A DNA stretch of 64,000 nucleotides. Source: Haloterrigena sp. H1. Its GTDB lineage: Archaea > Halobacteriota > Halobacteria > Halobacteriales > Natrialbaceae. The notes beneath the pieces were generated by a model that saw only the letters and a list, made by a program, of their open reading frames with translations, did not search any database and was not told where the DNA came from. Where the stretch lies: assembly GCF_005938085.1 (NCBI RefSeq), contig NZ_SMZK01000001.1, forward strand, positions 496,001-560,000, written 5' to 3'. The position numbers and the translations under genes are program-made. This document shows positions 37,295-46,575 of the stretch, piece after piece; positions within the stretch are counted from its first letter, which is position 1, and every line of letters starts with the position of its first letter.

Positions 37295-38058
37295 TCGCTG
37301 ATCACGTCCGCAAAGTCGTAGCTGCCTGCCTTCTGTCCAGCGATCCAGACCGCCGCGTCGACCGCGCCAGCGGCGAAGACGCCACGATCCTCGGCGCGGT
37401 GGGTCAGCCGAACCTCCTCGTGGTTGCCCGCGAGAATGATCTCGTGTTCGCCGGTGATGTCGCCCGCTCGGAGCGCATGGACACCGATCTCGCCGCCTTC
37501 ACGCGGCGCATCGCCCTCGCGGCCGTGCGTACGCTCGGTGAACTCGCCGTTGGCCTCGATCTCCTCGAGCAGGCGGTTTGCAGTGCCACTCGGGGCGTCG
37601 CGCTTGCCGTTGTGGTGGGCCTCGACGAGTTCGACGTCGTAGCCGGGCAGGTTCTGGACTGCCTCGCCGACGACGTTGACCAGCGCCTGCACGCCGCGAG
37701 CGAAGTTCGGCGCGTGGAGAACGGGAACGTCCTCGCTTGCAGCCTCGAGCGCCTCGAGGCCGTCCTCGTCGAAACCGGTCGTGCCGGTGACGTAGGCGAC
37801 GCCCGCATCGGCACAGACCTCAGCGTACTCGACGGCCGATTCGGGGCCAGTGAAATCAATGACGACGGTGGGCTCGCGGTCGGCGACCAGCGAGTCGAAC
37901 TCGGCTGCGGGTTCGATGTCGACGCCGTCGACGGTCTCATCGTCCGGGTCGCGGTTAACGGCGAACACGATCTCGCAGTCCTCGTGTCCAGTCGCGGCGG
38001 CGAGTACTTCTCGACCCATCCGGCCTGTTGCACCGGTGATGCCGAGCCGAACCGTCAT
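37291..38058 (-). CDS. dapB: 4-hydroxy-tetrahydrodipicolinate reductase
   Basis: A 255-residue NAD(P)H-dependent reductase. Rossmann motif LGITGATGRMGREVL (residues 5-19), VVIDFTGPESAVEYAEV, VTGTTGF, and the substrate/catalytic VELVEAHHNGKRDAPSGTANRLL (about 150). The SDR-like fold and length are normal. Overlaps dapA upstream and dapD downstream by four bases each, indicating tight translational coupling. Confidence 0.96.
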   Translation of the reverse strand: MTVRLGITGATGRMGREVLAAATGHEDCEIVFAVNRDPDDETVDGVDIEPAAEFDSLVADREPTVVIDFTGPESAVEYAEVCADAGVAYVTGTTGFDEDGLEALEAASEDVPVLHAPNFARGVQALVNVVGEAVQNLPGYDVELVEAHHNGKRDAPSGTANRLLEEIEANGEFTERTHGREGDAPREGGEIGVHALRAGDITGEHEIILAGNHEEVRLTHRAEDRGVFAAGAVDAAVWIAGQKAGSYDFADVISE

Positions 38059-38981
38059 CGATCACCCTCCGCCGCGTCGGCAACCGCAGCCGAGTCGCGC
38101 TCTAAGTCAGCGAGGACGGCCTCGAGGTCGTCGCGGTATTCGTCGGCCAGCCGGGTCAGCGGCGATCGCATGCGCGCGGGGCCGTAGCCGCGGATCTGCA
38201 TGGCTTCCTTGACCGGGATCGGGTTGGTCTCGACGAAGAGTTCGCGGAACAGCGGGCCGAGTTCGTGGTGGAGCTGCTGGGCGCGTTCGTAGTCGCCGTC
38301 GAGTGCCGCGCCGACCATCGCGCAGGTCCGTTCGGGTTCGATGTTCGCCGCGACGCTGATCGTTCCGGTGCCGCCGACGGAGATCGTCGGCAGGGTGAGT
38401 GCGTCATCGCCCGAGAGAACCGCGAAGTCCTCGTCGGTCGTGCGCTCAGCGATCTCGCCAATCTGGCCCAGATCGCCGCTGGCGGCCTTGAAACCCGCGA
38501 TGTTCTCGTGGCTCGCGAGTTCGACGGCGGTGTCGGGGTCGATGTTGCGGCCCGTCCGCGAGGGGACGTTGTAGACGATCTGTGGGAGATCGACCGCGTC
38601 CGCGATCGTCCGGTAGTGTTCGATCAGTCCGCGTTGCTCTGGCTTGTTATAGTACGGCGAAATAAGCAGGAGGCCATCTGCGCCCGCCTCGGCGGCGCGT
38701 TCGGAGAGCTCGAGTGCCTCGCGGGTGTTGTTCGAGCCGGTGCCCGCGATGACGGGGACGTCGTCGACGGCCTCGATGACCGCCTCGACGACGCGGACGT
38801 GTTCGTCGTGGGTCAGCGTCGCCGATTCGCCGGTCGAGCCGACGGGGACGAGGCCGTCGACGCCCGCGGCCTCGAGCCGTTGTGCGTCTTGCTGCAGCGT
38901 TTCGTAGTCGATCCGTTCGTCTTCGTCGAAGGGCGTACACATTGCGGGGAAGACGCCCGAAAGGTCGATAGGTGAACTCAT
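38055..38981 (-). CDS. dapA: 4-hydroxy-tetrahydrodipicolinate synthase
   Basis: A 308-residue class I aldolase condensing pyruvate with aspartate semialdehyde. Schiff-base Lys in NIAGFKAASGD (about residue 163), active-site Tyr in QIVYNVPSRTGRN (about 135), and the phosphate-like GLVPVGSTGESATLTHDEH loop near residue 42. First gene of the operon. The upstream 341-base gap holds its presumed promoter. Confidence 0.96.
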   Translation of the reverse strand: MSSPIDLSGVFPAMCTPFDEDERIDYETLQQDAQRLEAAGVDGLVPVGSTGESATLTHDEHVRVVEAVIEAVDDVPVIAGTGSNNTREALELSERAAEAGADGLLLISPYYNKPEQRGLIEHYRTIADAVDLPQIVYNVPSRTGRNIDPDTAVELASHENIAGFKAASGDLGQIGEIAERTTDEDFAVLSGDDALTLPTISVGGTGTISVAANIEPERTCAMVGAALDGDYERAQQLHHELGPLFRELFVETNPIPVKEAMQIRGYGPARMRSPLTRLADEYRDDLEAVLADLERDSAAVADAAEGDR

Positions 38982-39099
38982 GGGTTTGTGTTGTCGTTGG
39001 GTCGTGTCTCGGTCCCCAATCGGTAGGGTGTATCGGTTCCGATCGGTGGATGGTCAGCAATCGGTCGTGCGCGATCGAATCGTACCCGGGACGGGGATG

Positions 39100-39300
39100 C
39101 CACGCCCGCCGCGAGCACACTCACGCACGTTTACGTTTAGAACGAGGGGGGACGCCGCTCACGACGGGGCTGACGGTCGGCTGAGCGACGTGGCGCATAT
39201 CCGTTCCGTTGGGCTACTCTGCCTTATTTTTTCTGTCTTTGCTCGACAGGCGATTGAACCGTGTTAAGAAGTGACGCCCCTTCTTCACGTAATTTATCCC
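39100..39300. promoter_or_regulatory. Divergent promoter region of dap operon and htpX
   Basis: The gap 38982-39322 contains no gene. For htpX, GTAATTTATCCC (39289-39300) lies about 25-30 bases ahead of the ATG, giving a leaderless or nearly leaderless transcript. For the dap operon, the minus-strand AT-rich TTCTAAACGTAAACG near 39132-39146 is the best TATA candidate and would leave a leader of roughly 120-130 bases, long for a haloarchaeon. Both calls are from motif and spacing. Confidence 0.35.
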
Positions 39301-39322
39301 GTCTCACGACGTACTGGTTCCT

Positions 39323-40147
39323 ATGACGGACTTTGGATTGAAAGTGCGAATGGCGATCGTCGGATCGGTCCTGTTTGCCTTCTACATGCTCGTCGGGGCC
39401 TTCGGCCTGGCGATGTTCGGGTTCGGCGCGTGGCCACTGGTCGCACTCGGCCTGCTCGTCTTGCCGGCCATCCAGTACAAGATCGGGACGTGGTCGGCGA
39501 CCAGACGGGCCCAAGAGATGCCCGAAGATGGTCAGTACCAGGACATCCATCGGATGACCGAGTCGCTGTCCCAGGACATGGGCATCGACAAGCCGAAGCT
39601 GATGGTCATGGAGATGGGCGTCCCCAACGCCTTCGCGACTGGCCGGAAGGGCAACGGCGTCGTCGTCGTCTCGACGGAACTCATCCGGCTGCTCCAGCGT
39701 GACGAACTCGAGGGCGTCATCGCCCACGAACTCGCACACATCAAGAACCGCGACGTCATCACGATGGTTCTCGGCCAGTCGATCGGGATGATGGTCGGCT
39801 GGGTCGCCTACATGGTCTACATAATGGGCGGCGAGCGCAACATCGGCAGCATCATCGTCGGGATGGTTATCTCGAACATCGCCCAGATGCTCGTGATGGT
39901 CTTCGTGCTGGCCATCTCGCGCTACCGCGAGTACGTCGCCGACGACGACGCTCGCCAGTACATCGGCAGCGGCGACCCGCTGGCTCGTGCCTTAGAGAAG
40001 ATCTCGAAAGGGTCGCAGGGTCGCGAATCCCAGCTCGACGACAGCGTGAGCGCGCTGTGTATCTTCAACGCCGATCGCTCGCTTCTCCAGAAGGTGTTCG
40101 CGACGCACCCGCCAACCGAAAAGCGCATCGAGAAACTCCGGCGCTGA
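39323..40147 (+). CDS. htpX: HtpX-type membrane zinc protease (M48B)
   Basis: A 274-residue membrane metalloprotease involved in quality control of membrane proteins. Two N-terminal hydrophobic helices (residues about 10-50), zinc motif GVIAHELAHIKNRD (HExxH at about 135-139), two further helices, and the third ligand Glu in SRYREYVADDDA (about 200). The end FATHPPTEKRIEKLRR is typical. Start ATG 39323. Stand-alone; the NYN gene follows 68 bases later. Confidence 0.94.
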   Translation: MTDFGLKVRMAIVGSVLFAFYMLVGAFGLAMFGFGAWPLVALGLLVLPAIQYKIGTWSATRRAQEMPEDGQYQDIHRMTESLSQDMGIDKPKLMVMEMGVPNAFATGRKGNGVVVVSTELIRLLQRDELEGVIAHELAHIKNRDVITMVLGQSIGMMVGWVAYMVYIMGGERNIGSIIVGMVISNIAQMLVMVFVLAISRYREYVADDDARQYIGSGDPLARALEKISKGSQGRESQLDDSVSALCIFNADRSLLQKVFATHPPTEKRIEKLRR

Positions 40148-40215
40148 CCGGATAGCCGTCTCCGGCCGCGAGCGACCGACGCGATTTTTTACGCTCGCAC
40201 GCGATATGTCGATAC

Positions 40216-40713
40216 GTGACGGAAATTCATCCCGGTCAGCGCGTCGCCGTGCTCGTCGACGCCCAGAACCTCTATCATACTGCACAGAGCCTTCATAGCC
40301 GCAATATCGATTATTCTGCACTGCTCGAGAAAGCCGTTCAGGACCGCCAGCTCACGCGCGCGATCGCCTATGTTATCCGCGCAGAAGCCCCCGAGGAGGA
40401 GAGTTTCTTCGAGGCGTTGATCGACATCGGCTTCGAACCGAAGATCAAGGACATCAAGACGTTCGCCGACGGCACCAAAAAGGCCGACTGGGACGTCGGC
40501 ATGAGCCTCGACGCGGTGACGCTGGCCAACCACGTCGACACGGTCGTCCTCTGTACGGGCGACGGCGACTTCTCGCGGCTGTGTTCGCACCTGCGCCACG
40601 AGGGCGTCCGCGTCGAAGTGATGGCCTTCGAATCCTCGACGGCCGAGGAACTCATCGACGCGGCCGATTCGTTCCTCGATCTCGAAGAGCGTCACGAGAC
40701 CTTCTTGCTCTAA
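40216..40713 (+). CDS. NYN domain (LabA/DUF88) PIN-like protein
   Basis: A 165-residue protein of the NYN family, a PIN-like fold of predicted metal-dependent RNases. Acidic metal-site residues are seen in VAVLVDAQNLYHT (about residue 15), KKADWDVGMSLDAV (about 88-101) and VVLCTGDGDFSRLCSHL (about 110-126). Length is normal for the single-domain form. Start is GTG 40216, at the correct position ahead of the first strand. Target RNA unknown. Confidence 0.88.
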   Translation: MTEIHPGQRVAVLVDAQNLYHTAQSLHSRNIDYSALLEKAVQDRQLTRAIAYVIRAEAPEEESFFEALIDIGFEPKIKDIKTFADGTKKADWDVGMSLDAVTLANHVDTVVLCTGDGDFSRLCSHLRHEGVRVEVMAFESSTAEELIDAADSFLDLEERHETFLL

Positions 40714-40765
40714 CGCGTCTGCCCCGCTCGAGCCGGGAGAGAAAACCGGGCGACTCGAAGGCGAT

Positions 40766-40942
40766 CTAGTTCGGGTATCGGCGCTGCCAGAGCCCGATCA
40801 GCAGCGCATACGCCGTGACGAACAACGTCGCACCGGTCACGAGATACGTGAGCGGACCGGTGACGAGTGTGGCAGGGCCGACCAGCGTCAGGGTCCCGAT
40901 GATGAGCAGGGTGGCCCCGAGGCCGATTTGCGTGACGTCCAT
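40766..40942 (-). CDS. Small hydrophobic membrane protein, 58 residues
   Basis: Starts MDVTQIGLGATLLIIGTLTL and ends WQRRYPN. Almost the whole chain forms two hydrophobic helices with a short turn, ending in a basic cap. Codon third positions are GC-rich as in real genes here. ATG at 40942, stop at 40766. Too short for confident family assignment; it resembles small haloarchaeal membrane proteins. It converges with the NYN gene. Confidence 0.6.
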   Translation of the reverse strand: MDVTQIGLGATLLIIGTLTLVGPATLVTGPLTYLVTGATLFVTAYALLIGLWQRRYPN

Positions 40943-41140
40943 GTCCTGCCGATAGTACTAGATCCAATGACTATAATATTCACTCTCTCACGCTGTCCGG
41001 CCCTCATCGATCGAGTCGGCCGATTTCCTCCACAAGCCGGATTCCGGCCAGCACGCACGACTGACGACCGTCTCCCTCCCCAGTGCCACCGACGCCGGTA
41101 GGTCGAAGGGCTTTCGATCCGGCAGGCCAAACCCCGGGCA

Positions 41141-41629
41141 ATGAGCGAGCCAGCAGACGGGAGTGCGGGCCTCCCCCAACTTCGGACCATCGCTGACTAC
41201 CAGTTCGGTGCGGGTGCGGGCGCGGCGCTGTTCCCGCCTGACGAATCGCTGACGATCAAACGCACTACCTCGGGCCGGCCACAGCAGGTTCACGCTGACT
41301 CGGGACGGATCGTCTCCTTTGGCACCGATGGCCGGTTTACGCTCGGGCTCGAGGGCGGTCGACGGCTCGAGGCCGCCCTCTCCCATCCCGCCTACCGCGT
41401 CGTCGTCGACGACGAGAGCGAGCCGTTCGTCCGCGACGAGAAGAACGTCTTCGCGAAGTTCGTCTGTGAGGTCGGCGACGAGATCCGGCCGGGCGACGAA
41501 GTGCTCGTCGTCCACGAGCGCGACGAGTTGCTCGCGGTCGGGACGGCACAACTCGATGCCGGGGCGATCCGGGACTTCGAGACGGGGATGGCAGTGAACG
41601 TGCGCGAAGGCGCGCCTGCGGAGCAGTAA
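41141..41629 (+). CDS. PUA domain protein
   Basis: A 162-residue protein: an N-terminal region of about 80 residues (LPQLRTIADYQFGAGAGAALFPPDESLTIKRTTSGRPQQV) followed by a PUA domain (YRVVVDDESEPFVRDEKNVFAKFVCEVGDEIRPGDEVLVVHERDELLAVGTAQL, about 85-140). PUA domains bind structured RNA, usually as part of tRNA or rRNA modification; related archaeal proteins are linked to archaeosine enzymes. No catalytic domain is present. The neighbouring genes for HD hydrolase, NAC and TrmI suit a translation-linked role. Confidence 0.82.
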   Translation: MSEPADGSAGLPQLRTIADYQFGAGAGAALFPPDESLTIKRTTSGRPQQVHADSGRIVSFGTDGRFTLGLEGGRRLEAALSHPAYRVVVDDESEPFVRDEKNVFAKFVCEVGDEIRPGDEVLVVHERDELLAVGTAQLDAGAIRDFETGMAVNVREGAPAEQ

Positions 41630-41634
41630 GAGGA

Positions 41635-42252
41635 CTACAGCTGACAGTCCCGCCCGATCTCCTGTTCGTATCGCGATTTGACGTCCTCGAACAGCGTCTC
41701 GCCGATCGCCGTCCGAAGTCGCGGGGCGGCCGTCGCGAAAAACTCGTCCAGCTTCTCGTACTGCGAGAAAGCGTCGTTCTCGGCGGTGGCGTCGTACCGA
41801 TCGTCGTGCTCGTATTTGAGCGCTTGCAGACAGTTGTCGATCAGATCCATGTCTTTGACGAACTGCGCGGTCGGCGTCTCGCGAGCCTCGTACGCCTCCC
41901 AGAGCGACTGCACGTCTCGGTCGTCGTCGAACGGCGCGAGCAACTCACGGATCGCCGCCCGCTCTCGGACCGCCTTCTCCTCGGTGGACACCCGCTGGTG
42001 TGCGTCGTCAGCGCGGGTCGGGATATCTCCTGTGCGTGCTTCCGCGAGGTCGTGGACCAGCGCCATCGCGACCGCCCGATCGCGGTCGATATCAGCCTCA
42101 GCTTGATCGGTATACAGCAGACACAGCGTCGCCACGCCCCACGTGTGGGCCGCCACCGACTCCGGCGCATCGATTCCGCGGAGGACCCAGCCGGTCCGCG
42201 ACTCGTCTTTCAGCTCGAGCGCCTCGAGCAGAGCGTCGAATTCGTCGGCCAT
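41635..42252 (-). CDS. HD domain hydrolase (YfbR/HDDC2-like 5'-nucleotidase)
   Basis: A 205-residue HD-superfamily phosphohydrolase. Metal ligands: SVAAHTWGVA (H, about residue 35), the HD pair in ALVHDLAEARTGDIPT (about 67-68) and a late Asp in FVKDMDLIDNCLQALKY. The pattern is that of dNMP 5'-nucleotidases of the YfbR/HDDC2 type, so removal of phosphate from deoxynucleotides is likely. ATG 42252 is taken rather than a TTG two codons before. Convergent with the PUA gene. Confidence 0.85.
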   Translation of the reverse strand: MADEFDALLEALELKDESRTGWVLRGIDAPESVAAHTWGVATLCLLYTDQAEADIDRDRAVAMALVHDLAEARTGDIPTRADDAHQRVSTEEKAVRERAAIRELLAPFDDDRDVQSLWEAYEARETPTAQFVKDMDLIDNCLQALKYEHDDRYDATAENDAFSQYEKLDEFFATAAPRLRTAIGETLFEDVKSRYEQEIGRDCQL

Positions 42253-42389
42253 GGCCAAATGGCACGCACTAGCGCCGGTTGAACCCGTCGGTCATCGGCT
42301 CCGTTTCGAGCCCGACGGATCGGTTCGGCGACCCGAGCAGCGATCCTCGAACGACAAAGTAAAAGGTCGCTCACGGCGACGTGGCGAGT

Positions 42390-42767
42390 ATGTTTGGAGG
42401 AGGCGGCGGCGGACTCAATCCGCGCAAGATGGAGCAGATGATGCAACAGATGGGTATCGACGTCGAGGATATCGACGCCGAAGAGGTCATTATCCGCACT
42501 GCGGAGCACGACCTCGTCTTCAACGACGCCGAAGTCACCAAGATGGACGCCCGCGGGCAGGAGACCTACCAGGTTATCGGCTCGCCCGAGAAAGTCGAGG
42601 CCGGCTCGGCCGGCGGCGCTGGGGCTGACGACGACGCTGGCGCGTCGATCCCCGACGACGACGTCGAACTCGTCGCCATGCGAGCTGACGTCAGCGAGGA
42701 CGAGGCCCGCGAGGCCCTCGAAGCGACCGACGGCGACCTCGCCGCGGCGGTCGAATCCCTCGAGTGA
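42390..42767 (+). CDS. nac: Nascent polypeptide-associated complex protein
   Basis: A 125-residue archaeal NAC homodimer subunit that binds nascent chains at the ribosome exit. NAC core: [29 protein letters not shown] then [11 protein letters not shown] (about 10-72). A C-terminal UBA-like helix bundle follows an acidic linker ([34 protein letters not shown]). ATG 42390 ([14 protein letters not shown]). Its TGA overlaps the GTG start of trmI, so the two are coupled. Confidence 0.94.
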   Translation: MFGGGGGGLNPRKMEQMMQQMGIDVEDIDAEEVIIRTAEHDLVFNDAEVTKMDARGQETYQVIGSPEKVEAGSAGGAGADDDAGASIPDDDVELVAMRADVSEDEAREALEATDGDLAAAVESLE

Positions 42768-43549
42768 CCCGCGTGAGCGGTAACGGCGACACGGCCGACG
42801 GAGACGCCGAGCGCGACCGCGTGCCGGTCTTGCTCGTCCGTGGCGACCGCGAGTTCCTCGTCGAACCCGGCGACGAGATGGGGACCGACCTCGGCGTGCT
42901 CGAGGTACCCGAGGACGTCCAGTCGGGCGACATCGTCGAGACGCATCTGGGCGACGAGTTTCAGGTGCGCCGACTGCGCGGCCCGGATCTCTTCCATCAC
43001 TTCGAACGGACCGGCGCGCCGATGGTCCCCCGTGACATCGGACTGGTGATCGGCGAGACGGGCATCGCCGGCGGTGACCGGGTGCTCGACGCCGGCACCG
43101 GCACGGGCGTGCTCGCGGCGATGATGGCCCGCGCTGGCGCATCGGTGGTGACCTACGAGCAAGACGCTGACTTCGCTGACGTTGCCCGCGAGAACATGTC
43201 GCTGGGCGGCGTTTCCGACGTTGTCGACGTTCGAACCGGTGATGTGACCGAGCAGATCGAGTCCCTCGAGCCCTCGTCGTTCGACGTCATGACGCTCGAT
43301 ACGGGCGATGCAGCGACGATGGTCGCGCACGCACCCGACCTGCTGGTCGACGGCGGTTTCGTCGCGGTCTACAGTCCGTTCATCGAGTCCACCCGTGAGG
43401 TCGTCGAGGCGGCCCACGAGGTCGGGCTCTCTGACGTGACCACGCGTGAGACGATCCAGCGTGAGATGCAGTTCGACGATCGTGGCTCGCGGCCGTCGAC
43501 CGCACCTGTCGGTCACACCGGCTATCTGACGATCGCGCGCAACGAATAA
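42764..43549 (+). CDS. trmI: tRNA (adenine-N1)-methyltransferase TrmI
   Basis: A 261-residue class I SAM methyltransferase making m1A in the T loop of tRNA (positions 57/58 in archaea). N-terminal small beta domain ([23 protein letters not shown]), then [28 protein letters not shown], and the SAM motif [19 protein letters not shown] (about 107-125). C-terminal end [18 protein letters not shown] is typical. GTG start at 42764 overlaps nac by four bases. Confidence 0.92.
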   Translation: MTRVSGNGDTADGDAERDRVPVLLVRGDREFLVEPGDEMGTDLGVLEVPEDVQSGDIVETHLGDEFQVRRLRGPDLFHHFERTGAPMVPRDIGLVIGETGIAGGDRVLDAGTGTGVLAAMMARAGASVVTYEQDADFADVARENMSLGGVSDVVDVRTGDVTEQIESLEPSSFDVMTLDTGDAATMVAHAPDLLVDGGFVAVYSPFIESTREVVEAAHEVGLSDVTTRETIQREMQFDDRGSRPSTAPVGHTGYLTIARNE

Positions 43550-43627
43550 CGCGGCCTCTCGCGGCTTCTCTTTGCTCGAGCGACGGTACAATCGGATCTT
43601 TTCTAGCGGGTGCTGTCTCGAGTTAAG

Positions 43628-43907
43628 ACGCTCTCGAGCGGTGGCCGGGAGCGGGCTCCGAGTAACGCGCGGAGCCCGCGACTCGAGGAAGGGCAGGCGT
43701 TTTACAGTAGTTCACCGCGAGCGACCATCGGGAGCGAACGGGCCGACGACTGACCCATCGGGGAAGGAGGAGTGCTTTTGATCAACCCTAAGCGGGAGCG
43801 AAGCTCCCGCGAGGTCCGAGAGAGCTTCGCTCTCTCGAGATTTTACCGAGGGACGTCACGCTGTGCGGCGAAGCCGCTAGCGTGACAGACCGCAGCGTAA
43901 AAGGTTG
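43628..43907 (-). repeat. Haloarchaeal 3'-flank repeat (family D), copy 1
   Basis: A 280-base G+A-rich stretch directly after the tfs stop codon. It contains GGGCCGACGACTGACCCAT, then GGAGGAGTGCTTTTGATCAA, and ends CCGCAGCGTAAAAGGTTG against the gene end. The same blocks in the same order occur at 53616-53828. Between blocks there are unrelated hairpins (GAGAGCTTCGCTCTCTCG; GTCACGCTGT...GCTAGCGTGAC). No coding potential. I have the impression that this sequence type recurs in many haloarchaeal genomes. Confidence 0.75.
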
Positions 43908-44216
43908 TTAGTTGTCGTCCTCGCGCCACTTGTGCTCGCATTCGGTACAGATGAAGAATCGGGTTTCGGACTCGTCGGCGGCCCGGATCTGTTGCATGTA
44001 CCAGTGGGCCCGGTCGTTGCCACACTCGGGACAGCGCGCGTCGGTTTCGGGCAGCGAGGTCTCGCCGGAGGACTCGATGATCTCACTGGCTTCCTGATCG
44101 TCGGTAACGGTGTACTGGGCGGCGTCGCCTTTCGGCTTCGTAAAGCCACAGCTGCCACACTCCCAGATGCCGTCGTCGGCTTTCATCATCGAACCGCATT
44201 CGTCGCAGAATTCCAT
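43908..44216 (-). CDS. tfs: Transcription factor S (TFIIS/RPB9-like)
   Basis: A 102-residue transcript-cleavage factor that acts on backtracked RNA polymerase. N-terminal zinc ribbon MEFCDECGSMMKADDGIWECGSCG (CxxC...CxxC), flexible linker, and C-terminal ribbon CPECGNDRAHWYMQQIRAADESETRFFICTECEHKW with the catalytic acidic pair DE in the loop. Length normal. The family D repeat begins right after the stop. Confidence 0.95.
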   Translation of the reverse strand: MEFCDECGSMMKADDGIWECGSCGFTKPKGDAAQYTVTDDQEASEIIESSGETSLPETDARCPECGNDRAHWYMQQIRAADESETRFFICTECEHKWREDDN

Positions 44217-44303
44217 CGTTGTCCGGGCTACGAGCGTCGAGTGACTTAAGACACGCGTTTAGGGCTGCTGATCGCGCTCGGCTCCATGCCCGTCGCGGGG
44301 CAG

Positions 44304-44558
44304 TCAGCCTTCTCCTTCCGATTGATACGGCTCGCCGACAGCCTCGCGCGGAAGGACGTTGTGGAGCTCCGACTCGAGGTCCGCGGCCGACTCGAAGCGG
44401 TCGCTGCCGCTGCGTTCAATGAGTGCACCCAGGTTTCGTTCGCCATCGGCCAGGAGAAGCGTGGTATCCCCGAGTTCGGCGGCAGCCTGGTCGGTCGTGA
44501 TCGGGTACTCGAGGGCCGCGAAGGCGGCTTCGATGCGGCTGAGTTTGACTTCGGACAT
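44304..44558 (-). CDS. DUF5789 family haloarchaeal protein
   Basis: An 84-residue acidic protein, MSEVKLSRIEAAFAALEYPITTDQAAAELGDTTLLLADGERNLG..., ending EAVGEPYQSEGEG. Recognised as the DUF5789 family common in Halobacteria; function unknown. ATG 44558 is chosen because the family starts with this segment; a Met nine codons upstream is less likely. On the same strand as tfs, 87 bases upstream of it. Confidence 0.8.
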   Translation of the reverse strand: MSEVKLSRIEAAFAALEYPITTDQAAAELGDTTLLLADGERNLGALIERSGSDRFESAADLESELHNVLPREAVGEPYQSEGEG

Positions 44559-44673
44559 GGGTGCAGAGACGTGTCCCGGTAACATGTACTTCTGCGACGG
44601 TTGCCCGTACTGTCATCGGAACTGCGCTGATTCGTCGAAACTGTAATCGGGTGGGGGCACACAGTTAGGATCC

Positions 44674-45963
44674 ATGCGGAGTGTCGTCGAGCGGGTTATC
44701 GCGCCGTTTGCTGTGGATCGACGGGTCCTCGCGCTGGCGGGTGCCCGAATGGCAGACGGGATCGGCAACTCGTTTCTGATCATCGTCATCCCGCTGTACG
44801 TGACCAGCGGCGTCGTCGGCGGGACGGCGTTCGGTCTCGAGGAGTCGATGATCATCGGGCTGATCCTTTCGCTGTTTGGCTTTCTCAACAGCAGCTTTCA
44901 GCCGGTAACCGGGCGGCTCTCGGATCGGCTCGGCCGGCGCAAGCCCTTTATTTTGGCCGGACTTGCCGGCCTTGCGCTGACGAACATCGCCTACGTGGTC
45001 GCGGAGACGTACGTCTCCCTGCTGGTCATCCGCGGGCTGCAGGGGGTCAGCGTCGCCTTCATCATTCCGGCGTCGGTCGCGCTCGTCAACGAACTCGCCT
45101 CGAGCGGCGATCGCGGCGGGAACATGGGCGTCTACAACACCTTCCGGTTGGTTGGCTTTGGAGCCGGCCCCGCGGTCGCCGGTGCTGTCGTCAACCTCGG
45201 CCCCTACGCGCTCCCCCGTGGGGTGGTTGTCAACGGCTTCGACGCCGCCTTCTACATCGCCACGATCACGGCGACGATCAGCTACGTGCTGGTGACGGTG
45301 CTCGTCTCCGATCCCGCGTCGACGGTGGCGAACGCCGGTGCGGACCTCTCGATTCCGGTCCGCGATCGGACGGGACCGAACCTCCTCGATCCCATCTTCA
45401 CGCTCGGCCTCGCGTCGTTTTTCATGGCGACGGGGATCGCACTCTTTGCGACCATCCAGCCACAGGTCAACGCCCGGCTCGAGCAGGGTGCGACCTGGTT
45501 CGGTCTGCAGTTCGCGGCGTTTATCCTCGCGCAGGTCGCCCTCCAGACGCCGATCGGGCGGGCCTGTGATCGGTACGGCCGCCGGCCGTTCATCGTCACT
45601 GGAATGGTGTTGTTGATCCCGACGACGCTCGTCCAGGGGTTCATTCTCTCCTCGGTGTTGATGTTCGTCGCGCGGCTGTTCCAGGGCGTCGCCGCCGCGA
45701 TGGTGTTCGCGCCGTCGCTGGCGCTGGCGGGCGATCTCGCCGGGAAAGGGGAGTCGGGCTCGAAGCTGTCAGTGCTCACGATGGCCTTTGGCTACGGGAT
45801 CGCCGCCGGGCCGTTCTCGTCGGGCGCGTTGGTTGGGTATGGCTTTCAGGTCCCGTTCGTCTTCGGTGCCGTTCTCGCCGTGTTCGGCGCAATTTTGGTT
45901 TATACGCAGGTCGAGGAGACGCTCGAGACGACGGCCTCCGTCCCGGTCTTCGGAGACGATTGA
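44674..45963 (+). CDS. MFS transporter
   Basis: A 429-residue major facilitator with about 12 hydrophobic helices. The loop 2-3 motif is QPVTGRLSDRLGRRKPFILAG (about residue 75-95) and its half-repeat appears as QTPIGRACDRYGRRPFIVTGM (about 291). The helix 5 region ALVNELASSGDRGGNMGVYNTFRLVGFGAGPAVAG fits drug-efflux type members. Substrate not predictable. The DUF5797 gene follows in the same direction after 78 bases. Confidence 0.88.
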   Translation: MRSVVERVIAPFAVDRRVLALAGARMADGIGNSFLIIVIPLYVTSGVVGGTAFGLEESMIIGLILSLFGFLNSSFQPVTGRLSDRLGRRKPFILAGLAGLALTNIAYVVAETYVSLLVIRGLQGVSVAFIIPASVALVNELASSGDRGGNMGVYNTFRLVGFGAGPAVAGAVVNLGPYALPRGVVVNGFDAAFYIATITATISYVLVTVLVSDPASTVANAGADLSIPVRDRTGPNLLDPIFTLGLASFFMATGIALFATIQPQVNARLEQGATWFGLQFAAFILAQVALQTPIGRACDRYGRRPFIVTGMVLLIPTTLVQGFILSSVLMFVARLFQGVAAAMVFAPSLALAGDLAGKGESGSKLSVLTMAFGYGIAAGPFSSGALVGYGFQVPFVFGAVLAVFGAILVYTQVEETLETTASVPVFGDD

Positions 45964-46041
45964 GACGGCCTAACAGCAGTCGGGCTGACCGGACGCGACG
46001 GGACGCAACGCAAAAGTAGCGGTTCCCCATACGGTTCGACG

Positions 46042-46545
46042 ATGACGCTCTCGGAGGAGGCCACAGACCGGTTGGCGGACGTCGTGGAGCTACAGCCGAC
46101 GAAAAATGCCGAACTCCAGGATCGGTGGGACATGGACAGCGGCAGCGAGGTTCACCAGTATCTCGAGAACGAACTCGGCGACTACTACTTCCGTGACGAC
46201 AACAGCCTGATCCGGGCGACTGCCGAGGCAGCCGACCTGGTCGACGTCGAACCGGGCATCGAGAGCGATCCCGATGCCGACGGGGCCCCCTCCAAAATCC
46301 GCGTTCCCGAGCTGCAGGCCCGGATCGTCGCGGTGCTGGCCGCCCCCGACGAGCGATCCGAGAGCGTCGTCTCGGTGCTTCACAAGCTCCAGGAGGAGTA
46401 CGACGTCGACCCCGACGCCGAGGACGTCCGCTCGGGGCTCCAGAGTCTGCGCCGGAAGGGCGTCGTCGAGGTCGAGTACCGCACCGTACCCACGTTCCGG
46501 CTGGCCGTCGAACGCGACGACCTCGAGGTTGCCGTCTCCGACTAA
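46042..46545 (+). CDS. DUF5797 family protein, winged-helix-like
   Basis: A 167-residue acidic protein, MTLSEEATDRLADVVELQPTKNAELQDRWDMDSGSEVHQYLENEL. It is divided into an N-terminal segment of about 75 residues and a C-terminal helix-turn-helix-like part (VLHKLQEEYDVDPDAEDVRSGLQSLRRKGVVEVEYRTVPTFRLA). Known to me as a Halobacteria-only DUF; a regulator is possible. It converges with the nuclease-like gene, 30 bases apart. Confidence 0.78.
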   Translation: MTLSEEATDRLADVVELQPTKNAELQDRWDMDSGSEVHQYLENELGDYYFRDDNSLIRATAEAADLVDVEPGIESDPDADGAPSKIRVPELQARIVAVLAAPDERSESVVSVLHKLQEEYDVDPDAEDVRSGLQSLRRKGVVEVEYRTVPTFRLAVERDDLEVAVSD

Positions 46546-46575
46546 CCCGTTCCTGCCGTTGTGACTGTCGGTGTG

